Shown here piece after piece: positions 27,476 through 35,060 of a stretch of DNA of 64,000 nt; within the stretch, counting starts at the first letter, position 1, and every line of letters starts with the position of its first letter. The DNA is from Rhodothermales bacterium (GTDB taxonomy: Bacteria > Bacteroidota > Rhodothermia > Rhodothermales > Bin80): the NCBI GenBank assembly GCA_958296045.1, contig CATQHT010000001.1, positions 62,001-126,000 on the forward strand, written 5' to 3'. Made by a program: the position numbers and the translations under genes. Under the pieces are notes generated by a model. That model did not search any database and was not told the DNA's origin. It saw nothing but the letters and a program-made list of their open reading frames with translations.

Positions 27476-28255
27476 TCACGGCTGTCTGGCGTCAGTTACG
27501 CTTGTCTTCTCTGGAAGGTTCTGCCATTGTGGCAGACGCTGTCTCATGGACTCTCCCTTCAGCGCGATGTGGTGTGCATTGTGAATGAGGCGATCCAGGA
27601 TAGCATCAGCGAGTGTTGGGTCTTCCATGCCTTCGTGCCACACACTCACAGGCATCTGACTGGTAACGACGATGGATCCCTTCTGATACCGATCATCGAT
27701 TAGCTCAAGCAGATCCCGCTGGTGCAGCGCACTGATTCGTGACAACCCCCAGTCATCGAGAACCAGTAGGTGGAAGCGCGTCAACTGCTTCAGCAGTTTC
27801 AGGAAGCGTCCGTCCCCGTGCGCGAGTTGCAGATCTTCCAGAAGACGATGCAGTCGGTGGTAGCGTACGGTGAACCCCTCTATGCAGGCTTTATGCGCCA
27901 GCGCGCACGCCACGAAGCTCTTGCCGACACCGGTGGGTCCGGTAATGATCACATTGTGATGTTTGCCCACCCAGTCGCAGGTGGAAAGCGAGGCCATCAG
28001 GCGCCGATCCAGATTGCGACCGCGACGATAGTCCAGATCGGCCATGGAGGCCTCCTGGCGTAACCGGGCGCGGCGTAGGCGCGACCGCAGGCGATTGTTG
28101 TATCGCACGATCTCCTCGTGGTCAACCAATAGGCCCAGGCGGTCCATGAACGGGAGCTGTTCCATTTCCGGTTGGGTAAGCTGATCACGCAGCGCGCGCG
28201 CCATGCCATGCAGACGCATCTGCTCGAGCTTGTCAAGGGTAGGGTGTAGGAGCAT
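27476..28255 (-). CDS. istB: IstB ATP-binding helper of IS21-2
   Basis: 259 residues. AAA+ motifs: Walker A GPTGVGKS (about residues 106-113), Walker B LLVLDDWG, sensor IVVTSQMPVSVWHE; IstB C-terminal signature DAILDRLIHNAHHIALKGESMRQ. The ATG overlaps the istA stop by one base (TGATG), so the pair is translationally coupled. Intact. It directs target choice and activates IstA. The sequence clearly differs from the istB of IS21-1, so the two elements arrived independently. Confidence 0.94.
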   Translation of the reverse strand: MLLHPTLDKLEQMRLHGMARALRDQLTQPEMEQLPFMDRLGLLVDHEEIVRYNNRLRSRLRRARLRQEASMADLDYRRGRNLDRRLMASLSTCDWVGKHHNVIITGPTGVGKSFVACALAHKACIEGFTVRYHRLHRLLEDLQLAHGDGRFLKLLKQLTRFHLLVLDDWGLSRISALHQRDLLELIDDRYQKGSIVVTSQMPVSVWHEGMEDPTLADAILDRLIHNAHHIALKGESMRQRLPQWQNLPEKTSVTDARQP

Positions 28256-29817
28256 CAGTCCTTCGAGGTTTGGTGAGGAGAATCCGATTTGGTGTCGTAA
28301 TAGCTTGGGCCCCGGATGTTGTCATGGTCTATGGGAGGCGGAGACACCGAGTCCAGCGGATGCTTGTCGAGTCCATTCTTCAGGATGGACGCGATGCTCC
28401 TGTACGAGCGGGTGCCGATAGCGATTGCCCGCGTACACGCGTTTTCCATGCGGCTCTTACCGTAGATGCGAGCCAAGCGGAGCAGGCCCATGAGCGTGCG
28501 GTAACGAATCAGCGGGTGCCGTTCAGCATCGATGATCTGCTGCACGACCTTGTGTGTGTCCGGCCCGATACGTTCTGCCTCGGTTACGAAGCGGCTCGTA
28601 TCCTTCAGTTGGCGCTGGGAGTCCGGCATGTGTTCATCCTTGGTGGTGACCCCTTTCTGGTGGCTACGCGGGTGCGTCGCCACCCGTTTGTCGTCAAAAA
28701 ATACCTCCAGGGTGGTATCTGTAAGGCGAACCTGTACCGAACGCCCTACATATCGATAAGGAACGCTATAACGGTGCCAGCGCACCTCGATGTGCGCATC
28801 TCTGTGCACCTTGGCTTTGCGCCACTCCGCGTGCTCGTACGGCTCCGCCGGCAAGGGCTTCATCGCTGATCGCTCCCACGTGTCAAACCAGCTCTTACGA
28901 CTGCCTTCCAGCTTCTGAAAAGGCCGCTCGTTAAGCTCCTTCAGATGGACACGAATGTGCCGGTTCACATGCGCTAGACCGATGAAACGCTTATCGCTTA
29001 ACGGAGCCAGAATGCGCCTCTCTGCATGCAACACGGCTTGCTCGACCTTGGCCTTGTCCCTGGGCTTCCCGGGACGCGTAGGCACAACCACGGTCTTGTA
29101 GTGCATCGCAAGGTCCTGATACGACGGATTGATCTCCGGATCGTATCGGTGGGCCTTGCGCACGCCACTCTTCAAATTGTCACAGACCACATAGGAAGGC
29201 ACCGCCCCGAAATACTCGAACATGCGACGATGCGAGCCCAGCCAGTCCCCAAGACGCTGCGTCCACGTCGCCTCAACGTAGAGATAATTGGAGAATCCCA
29301 GCACACCAACAAAGGTCTCCACCCGACGCCGCTTACGCGTAAGCTGGTCTATCGCCTCCAGGCGCATGCCTGCATAGTCCACGAAGGCCGAATGACCCGC
29401 AGGATGATCCATCGGAACCGTCACCTGGCCAAATTCCTTCTTCCAGGCAGAGTAAAGAGCGCAGAACTTGCTGTAGCCGTAACCATCGCTGTGGTCCCGC
29501 CTGTACCGCTCCCACATCAGGCGCCGCGTGAACCCCTTGACCTGCATCTTACGCTCCACCTCGGACCAGTCCGGCAACGGACGCGTCTCCTTGGCAACCT
29601 CCGGCGGACCATAAAGCAATGCCTTCAACTTGGCCTCCGGCATACCCTCGGGCAAAGGCCAATGCACACCCGCTGCCTTAGCACGACGCAAGTAACCAAG
29701 TACCGTGCTGTGCGATATTCCCAGCGCACGACCAATACCACGTACGCTCAAATCAGACTCCGCAGACAACCGCAGAACGTCCCACAAAACACGCATAACA
29801 ACCCTCTTGTTTGGCAT
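28255..29817 (-). CDS. istA: IstA transposase of IS21-2
   Basis: 520 residues from ATG at 29815-29817 (MPNKRVVMRVLWDVLRLSAES); the frame is open upstream through the element's end, but the conserved HTH begins here. N-terminal HTH (SVRGIGRALGISHSTVLGYLRRAKAAG). Rve integrase core: first Asp in HSAFVDYAGMRL, second in SYVVCDNLKSGV, and the Glu in PRDKAKVEQAVLHAERRIL. The C-terminal IstA domain contains HIEVRWHRYSVPYRYVGRSVQVRL. All catalytic residues are present, so this IS21 copy looks competent to move. Confidence 0.94.
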   Translation of the reverse strand: MPNKRVVMRVLWDVLRLSAESDLSVRGIGRALGISHSTVLGYLRRAKAAGVHWPLPEGMPEAKLKALLYGPPEVAKETRPLPDWSEVERKMQVKGFTRRLMWERYRRDHSDGYGYSKFCALYSAWKKEFGQVTVPMDHPAGHSAFVDYAGMRLEAIDQLTRKRRRVETFVGVLGFSNYLYVEATWTQRLGDWLGSHRRMFEYFGAVPSYVVCDNLKSGVRKAHRYDPEINPSYQDLAMHYKTVVVPTRPGKPRDKAKVEQAVLHAERRILAPLSDKRFIGLAHVNRHIRVHLKELNERPFQKLEGSRKSWFDTWERSAMKPLPAEPYEHAEWRKAKVHRDAHIEVRWHRYSVPYRYVGRSVQVRLTDTTLEVFFDDKRVATHPRSHQKGVTTKDEHMPDSQRQLKDTSRFVTEAERIGPDTHKVVQQIIDAERHPLIRYRTLMGLLRLARIYGKSRMENACTRAIAIGTRSYRSIASILKNGLDKHPLDSVSPPPIDHDNIRGPSYYDTKSDSPHQTSKD

Positions 29818-29994
29818 AAGTACCCCTCTTTTGGTAAGTAAAGAGGGTACGATACCACCTGCGCTTGCCCTGCCGCCATCACCCGCGACAGGCAACAATA
29901 ACCCGTTTCTAACTCCGCCAGACTGCCAATTTGGCAGGCCCGTTAACCGACCTCCTACACCCCGCCGCCACCGGTCGGCGCGCGCCAGCTCAGG

Positions 29995-30088
29995 TGGTCG
30001 ATTTGCCGTGGAGCCACTGGTCGATTTGCCGTGGAATCGGTGGTCGATTTCCCGTGGAACCACTGGTCGATTTGAAGCGGAATACGCA
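29995..30088. repeat. IS21-2 right-end multiple repeats
   Basis: Four near-copies of a roughly 23-base motif (TGGTCGATTTGCCGTGGA and variants), ending in the terminal GGAATACGCA. Expected IstA-binding sites. Confidence 0.85.
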
Positions 30089-30408
30089 GGTAGCCGGGAA
30101 ATGCTCCACACCGAGTATAAATGCCGTACGGTAAGTTCGAAACATAGCGTAGCACCCCGGCCTCCATGCCCCATATGACTATAGATCCCATTAGTGGGAA
30201 TCTCACAAACGAGCCTGGCAATCGAAAAGCCCTACCAACCGTCATGCACATCCGTTACCCCGCTGGCTACCAGCCCATGCACTGACCCCTCGCCTACGCA
30301 CGGCTCTACTGCAGATGCGGTCCTGACCGGGAGTCACGCGCGACCTGAAAAATCTCGCCCATTTTTCAGGATGGGGGACCTATGGGCTTAACTTTCTTTT
30401 TGAAACGA

Positions 30409-30884
30409 GCGCAAGATTCTGGCCGTGCTGTGGACCATCTGGAGAAAACAGACAGCCTACGACCCCAACCTCTTCTTTCCATTGACCCCAACCGCACAAG
30501 CGGTCTGCTGAGCCATTAGCAGCAGCGAAGGCCTTGTGCATGGCAGCCGCGACAGGCGGATACGGGTAGCCGGGAAATGCTCCACACCGAGTATAAATGC
30601 CGTACGGTAAGTTCGAAACATAGCGTAGCACCCCGGCCTCCATGCCCCATATGACTATAGATCCCATTAGTGGGAATCTCACAAACGAGCCTGGCAATCG
30701 AAAAGCCCTACCAACCGTCATGCACATCCGTTACCCCGCTGGCTACCAGCCCATGCACTGACCCCTCGCCTACGCACGGCTCTACTGCAGATGCGGTCCT
30801 GACCGGGAGTCACGCGCGACCTGAAAAATCTCGCCCATTTTTCAGGATGGGGGACCTATGGGCTTAACTTTCTTTTTGAAACGA
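30409..30884 (+). repeat. Short IS110-1 unit S2 (476 bp)
   Basis: Uninterrupted short unit: GCGCAAGATTC... through the transposase stop codon, then the full 373-base noncoding end. Hairpin CCTGAAAAAT/ATTTTTCAGG near 30345-30371 belongs to S1; the S2 copy lies near 30821-30847. Candidate guide-RNA unit without transposase. Confidence 0.95.
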
Positions 30885-31360
30885 GCGCAAGATTCTGGCC
30901 GTGCTGTGGACCATCTGGAGAAAACAGACAGCCTACGACCCCAACCTCTTCTTTCCATTGACCCCAACCGCACAAGCGGTCTGCTGAGCCATTAGCAGCA
31001 GCGAAGGCCTTGTGCATGGCAGCCGCGACAGGCGGATACGGGTAGCCGGGAAATGCTCCACACCGAGTATAAATGCCGTACGGTAAGTTCGAAACATAGC
31101 GTAGCACCCCGGCCTCCATGCCCCATATGACTATAGATCCCATTAGTGGGAATCTCACAAACGAGCCTGGCAATCGAAAAGCCCTACCAACCGTCATGCA
31201 CATCCGTTACCCCGCTGGCTACCAGCCCATGCACTGACCCCTCGCCTACGCACGGCTCTACTGCAGATGCGGTCCTGACCGGGAGTCACGCGCGACCTGA
31301 AAAATCTCGCCCATTTTTCAGGATGGGGGACCTATGGGCTTAACTTTCTTTTTGAAACGA
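30885..31360 (+). repeat. Short IS110-1 unit S3 (476 bp)
   Basis: Same sequence as S2 as far as I can compare by eye; joined to neighbours at GAAACGAG/CGCAAG. Confidence 0.95.
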
Positions 31361-31837
31361 GCGCAAGATTCTGGCCGTGCTGTGGACCATCTGGAGAAAA
31401 CAGACAGCCTACGACCCCAACCTCTTCTTTCCATTGACCCCAACCGCACAAGCGGTCTGCTGAGCCATTAGCAGCAGCGAAGGCCTTGTGCATGGCAGCC
31501 GCGACAGGCGGATACGGGTAGCCGGGAAATGCTCCACACCGAGTATAAATGCCGTACGGTAAGTTCGAAACATAGCGTAGCACCCCGGCCTCCATGCCCC
31601 ATATGACTATAGATCCCATTAGTGGGAATCTCACAAACGAGCCTGGCAATCGAAAAGCCCTACCAACCGTCATGCACATCCGTTACCCCGCTGGCTACCA
31701 GCCCATGCACTGACCCCTCGCCTACGCACGGCTCTACTGCAGATGCGGTCCTGACCGGGAGTCACGCGCGACCTGAAAAATCTCGCCCATTTTTCAGGAT
31801 GGGGGACCTATGGGCTTAACTTTCTTTTTGAAACGAG
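31361..31837 (+). repeat. Short IS110-1 unit S4 (476 bp), right edge of the array
   Basis: Last short unit. It is followed at the AG by the ISX flank CCTCGCTGCTCC, the same flank as copy A apart from one substitution, so the array occupies the normal IS110-1 site in ISX. Confidence 0.95.
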
Positions 31838-32222
31838 CCTCGCTGCTCCAGTGGACATGGCTGTCCCGTTATGTTAGGGATTGTCTTCGCCCAACACCAC
31901 GACCTCGCTCAACGCCACATTGCTCGGATCACACCAAGCCCCTCGCGCACGTTCGCGGGCTTTTGCTGGACGACTCCGTCCGGTTTGCGCATACATGCTT
32001 CGCGCTCCAGACGCAACGTGTGTTTTACTGCGCGGCACCAATCAAGTTGCACTGTTGCTTCGCGATTCCGAAACTATCCAACATTCGCGATCAGGCCCGT
32101 TCCCCCACAAGGTATACCCTAACGGGCGCTTACTATTACGATACCCACGACGGAAGTGCCACCTCTTCTCCCGCGCCTGCGGAGGGAGTACTGGCCGTTT
32201 TTAGGGTTTTTGCAAGAGGCTC
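31838..32222. mobile_element. ISX copy 2, right-end segment
   Basis: 385 bases matching 8856-9240 of copy 1 with scattered substitutions, ending in the inverted repeat TTTGCAAGAGGCTC. No gene recognised in it; it would hold the promoter side of the ISX transposase before IS110-1 entered. Confidence 0.9.
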
Positions 32223-32406
32223 TGGTAGCTCCCGACGAAATCAATATCAGGCGTTACGGTTGGCTCTGCCGACTTAAGCGCGCGAACACCAGTTTGATCA
32301 GACGTCGACTCAGCCAGGTCCCCTTTCCCGAGAGCGGTTCCGTGAAAGTCATGTGAACTCCACGCACATATCGTCCGTTCGGTTGCAAGTGTCCCTAATA
32401 TACCAG
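32223..32406 (+). ncRNA. IS110-2 3' noncoding end, second part
   Basis: Starts with the TGGT duplication made by ISX copy 2 and ends at CCCTAATATACCAG, the right edge of IS110-2. With 14575-14671 it would have formed an intact noncoding end of about 280 bases. No gene inside. Confidence 0.4.
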
Positions 32407-33219
32407 TGGATGGCCTGGAGTCATGAGCAGCGCAGCGGCCATCTTAAGCGCGTAGTGAACCTGAGTCGTTTTCTGATTCGTCCAAGTGTTCGGTGCAAGA
32501 ATCTGGCGAGCTTCGTGCTGGGTCGCGTGTTTCGGCGATTGTCCTCCGACTTCATGGCCCGGTATAAGTATGTACCTTACGTGGTAGAGACCTTCGTGTG
32601 TCCACGTTACGAGGGTACGTGTTTCAAGGCAGCAGGCTTCCAATACTTAGGTCTCACCCAGGGGCGCGGTCGGCATGCACCGAGCGGCGTGGGAAAGCGT
32701 TCACGGAAGAAGGTATTCGCCTATGAACTGGATCCTGCGTGGCGCGATCGTCTGGGCGTACCGCATGTGGAATTGCGACCCCGGCTGGAGGTGGGCGCTG
32801 GGCTGGCGAGCGACTCTTGGGCGGAACAGGAATTTGGCGGTGCAGCGTTGGGCCATATTCGGCGCACCGCCCGTCTGGTAAAGAGCGCGGCACTAGTAGC
32901 AAAAACGATGGGAAAGCCCGTAACCACGGTTCCTAACCGAGACTTAGCTGCTGTAAGGGGATATTGGCGATTCATCGAGAAGGCCGATAGGTTCGGCATC
33001 ACACCTGCGAAGATGCTGGCGCTGCACCGGCAGCGGACCATTGAGCGGATGCGCACCCAGAAAACGGTGCTGTGCGTGCAGGATGGTACAGACATTAGTT
33101 ACAGCACACGTCCGCAGTGCGACGGATTGGAAGTAGTTGGTAGTAACCAGACCAAGGCACAGGCGCGCGGCGTACATCTGCACGCGACCCTGGCTTTGAA
33201 CGACGAGGGATTGCCCTTG
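32407..33219 (+). pseudogene. DUF4338/IS4-type transposase, part 2 of 3
   Basis: 271 codons. The second half of DUF4338 (WMAWSHEQRSGHLKRVVNLSRFLIRPSVRCKNLASFVLGRVFRRL, VPYVVETFVCPRYEGTCFKAAGFQYLGLTQGRG) is followed by the Tn5-type N-terminal domain (SWAEQEFGGAALGHIRRTARLVKSAA). The start of the IS4 core is also present (LCVQDGTDISYSTRPQCDGLE, which includes a catalytic Asp). It is cut after GGATTGCCCTTG by IS1634, whose 4-base duplication CTTG lies at 33216-33219 and 37525-37528. The protein continues GLPL-GVLRCSNRKK at 37529. Confidence 0.88.
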
Positions 33220-33311
33220 CCCAAGTTTGTCAATGTAGTGGATTTTTTACGTGAGGTCACACATCCCTGACATACAGGGATGGTTAGAAGGACGGGTTTT
33301 ACCTGTGTGTT

Positions 33312-34446
33312 TTACATGTTCGCGTGCCCTTTAGCGGGGCGTCTTGCTTTCATTCTGCGGGTGTACGTGCCGGTTTTGAGCCCCATCGCGCGGAAGACTT
33401 TACGGTGGAACGGCTTGAGGTCCTGGTCTTTCTTGAGCAGGGTGCAATGGGTTGCGTTTTGTGGGAGCACGGTTGTTACACGATGCATCTGGTTGCGCTT
33501 GACCTTGAGTGTGCCCCAGCTGCTGTGGATGTCGACGGTTCTCAATCGGCTGCGTATCAGATGCGCTGCGTGAAAGGCGAGAATGGACAGGAAGAGGTGG
33601 GCTTCTATGCGAAGGTCCCGACTGTGGTAGATCGGACGTAATCCGAGATCGGATTTCATGGTGCGGAACGTGCGTTCGATCTCTCCTAGCTGCCAACAGG
33701 TCTGTGCGATTTTCTTGACCGACCATTCCGCGTGGCTGGTGCGCAGTACATACCCGCCGAGGGCCTCCGTACATGCCTCGTAGGCAGGCTTTTGTGTGAG
33801 GCGAATCTTTTCGGCGTGGGTGCTGCCAGCCTTCCTGGTCACTTTAACATCATACTGGTAGGCCACCTGCTTGTACTTTTCTATGAGTCGGCCCACCCGG
33901 ATCTGCACTTTATCGAAGTTCTTCAGACGTCTGGGCTGCGCCAGTCCCGCGTTCAGGTGCGCGATGGCCTCCTCGAATTTCACACGCTTTGCTCCAACAA
34001 TCTGGTTGCTGACTGCTTGTCGGGCTTCACTGTGCAGATACACGCGCCGTTCTCCTCCTTCGTCTGGGAGTGCCCAGGCACGCACGTCGACATCGCTGGC
34101 GGTTTTGAAGACTTGATCCGGTGCGTCTTTGGGTACCGGCGGGGTCTTCGTACGCTGCACGCAGATCCAGTCCAGATCCTGTTCGTTCAAATACGCCAGA
34201 TTGGCCTCTGTAGCGATGCCAGCATCCATAATCACCGTGGGCTTGGCTCCGTTCAGCTGTGCAATGGCTTGGTGCAACGTGGCAGGCTCACTGGCATTGC
34301 CCGGGAGGATTTCCGCCGTGCGGGGGAACCCCGATGCATCAATCATCAAGGCCAACGTCACCAGTGGGCAATCAGACCGTTTTTCCTTGCTGCGACCATG
34401 CCGCAGCAACTCCCCTTTCTTGCGGCCCGTGTAGAACACATTGGTG
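33312..34446 (-). pseudogene. IS1634-family transposase, C-terminal part
   Basis: 378 codons of the C-terminal two thirds: CPLVTLALMIDASGFPRTAEILPGNASEPATLHQAIAQL, then PTVIMDAGIATEANLAYLNEQDLDWICVQR with a catalytic Asp. The C-terminal DDE part is LGEIERTFRTMKSDLGLRPIYHSRDLRIEAHLFLSILAFH with the Glu. The sequence FYTGRKKGELLRHG at its start continues ETIAFFDLTTT of the other part. Interrupted by the serine-recombinase element at 34447-36637. Removing that element restores 604 codons in frame. Confidence 0.88.
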
Positions 34447-34550
34447 ACAACATGGAATCAAAAAGACTGCTGCGGCTGGATCGTGTTTTCGCCCGGCCCT
34501 AGTGATGGATCATTTGCATATGATCATATAGTTTTGGTATTATAGGATGC

Positions 34551-34871
34551 ATGAAACGAGCCACACTGACGGAGCGCGCCGAGCGCGTGGCTGCAGCCAA
34601 GGTGCTGTGTCGGGAGCACAGCGCCGCAGAAGCGGCGCGCATGCTTGCCGCACGGTTCGATCTCTCCCGGGTGCAGGCTTCCCGTTACGTCCGTGCGGCG
34701 CGCGAAGCGGATTCTTCGCTGGCTCGGGCGGAGGCTACCGCGCCCCTGAGTGTCCGGATTCCCGTGGCTCTGCTTGCGCGTGCGCGGGCTCGTGCACGCC
34801 ATACCGGTGTGAGTCTGGGGGCGCTGGTGGCTCGAGCGCTGGCGCGTCTTTTGGACAGCGATTCACCGTGA
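34551..34871 (+). CDS. Small HTH plus ribbon-helix-helix DNA-binding protein
   Basis: 106 residues, rich in Ala and Arg. The N-terminal half (ERAERVAAAKVLCREHSAAEAARMLAARFDLSRVQASRYVRAAREA) looks like a helix-turn-helix. The C-terminal half (PLSVRIPVALLARARARARHTGVSLGALVARALARLL) is a ribbon-helix-helix with the V-R-I-P strand. It starts just inside the element's left end, is followed directly by the next ATG (TGAATG), and lies upstream of the recombinase. Probably a regulator or recombination directionality factor; no experimentally known homologue comes to mind. Confidence 0.75.
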   Translation: MKRATLTERAERVAAAKVLCREHSAAEAARMLAARFDLSRVQASRYVRAAREADSSLARAEATAPLSVRIPVALLARARARARHTGVSLGALVARALARLLDSDSP

Positions 34872-35060
34872 ATGCGTCCCATCCGCCTGACATACAAACC
34901 GGACCGGGCTGCGCAGCAGCGCATAGCCCAGACCTACGAGCTGTTGGTGCAGCCCTGGATTTCGGACAACAATACATTCTCGCATGAAGCAAGAAGAGAA
35001 GATCGCGGCCGTGTACGTGCGCGTATCCAGCGAGAGCCAGCGGCGCCAGCAGACAATTAA
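34872..35060 (+). CDS. Short hypothetical protein overlapping the recombinase start
   Basis: 62 codons beginning at the base after the preceding stop (TGA-ATG). It overlaps the recombinase gene by 77 bases in another frame. The first half (MRPIRLTYKPDRAAQQRIAQTYELLVQPW) looks like a plausible small helical protein; the second half is dictated by the overlapping recombinase. The tight spacing favours translation, perhaps as a leader coupling the recombinase to the regulator. It could be a chance frame. Confidence 0.4.
   Translation: MRPIRLTYKPDRAAQQRIAQTYELLVQPWISDNNTFSHEARREDRGRVRARIQREPAAPADN

Larger units (their letters stand above)
27342..30088 (-). mobile_element. IS21-2
   Basis: 2747 bases with ends TGCATATTCC and GGAATACGCA; 6-base target duplication GGTAGC at 27336-27341 and 30089-30094. 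Repeated motifs with a TGGTCGATTT...CCGTGGA core occur about four times at the right end (29995-30080). Degenerate counterparts lie at the left end (27350-27420). These are the multiple IstA-binding repeats typical of IS21. Encodes intact istA and istB on the minus strand. Confidence 0.93.
27180..30408 (+). repeat. Short IS110-1 unit S1, split by IS21-2
   Basis: A 476-base unit (27180-27341 and 30095-30408). It begins at GCGCAAGATTC inside the transposase gene, fused to the right end of unit D at AG. IS21-2 sits 162 bases in, with GGTAGC duplicated on both sides. Contains the last 103 transposase bases and a split noncoding end. Confidence 0.93.
21962..31837 (+). repeat. IS110-1 tandem array: three full units and four short 3'-end units
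   Basis: Head-to-tail units joined at AG (23465-23466, 24969-24970, 27179-27180, 30408-30409, 30884-30885, 31360-31361). Units B and C are 1504 bases each. Unit D is 1504 plus a 706-base group II intron. S1-S4 are 476 bases each; S1 also holds the 2747-base IS21-2 plus its 6-base duplication. The arithmetic closes exactly. Short units hold the last 103 bases of the transposase gene and the 373-base noncoding end. Units D and S1-S4 share GGGCTTAACTTTC where A, B and C have GGGCTTGACTTTC, so the short units descend from D. Confidence 0.95.
14672..32222 (-). mobile_element. ISX copy 2 with four nested insertions and an IS110 array
   Basis: The left end GAGCCTCTTGCAAA (14672) and right end TTTGCAAGAGGCTC (ending 32222) are the same inverted repeats as copy 1. 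Target duplication TGGT occurs at 14668-14671 and 32223-32226. Its own sequence is 14672-14773, 20694-21962 and 31838-32222, totalling 1371 + 385 bases, identical to copy 1. The rest is IS21-1 and the IS110-1 array with its own insertions. Confidence 0.9.
13336..32406 (+). mobile_element. IS110-2 element, interrupted by ISX copy 2
   Basis: Left junction ...GGGACCAG / ATATTATAG and right junction CCCTAATATACCAG / TGGATGG. Removing 13336-32406 restores the DUF4338 frame with one AG (or ACCAG) at the join, consistent with the 2-base core of IS110 elements. The element's own parts are 13336-14671 and 32223-32406. Its transposase lies near the left end, and the long 3' noncoding end is where ISX copy 2 inserted. 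Confidence 0.85.

Noticed and set aside
29026-29841. 271-codon plus-strand frame
   Set aside because: Antisense to istA of IS21-2.
30380-31679. Repeated 115-codon minus and 65-codon plus frames in the short units
   Set aside because: Shadows created by the 476-bp repeat; composition fits a structured noncoding RNA better than protein.
27180-31837. CRISPR-like or satellite array
   Set aside because: Units are 476 bp, contiguous and without variable spacers; they are IS110 right ends.
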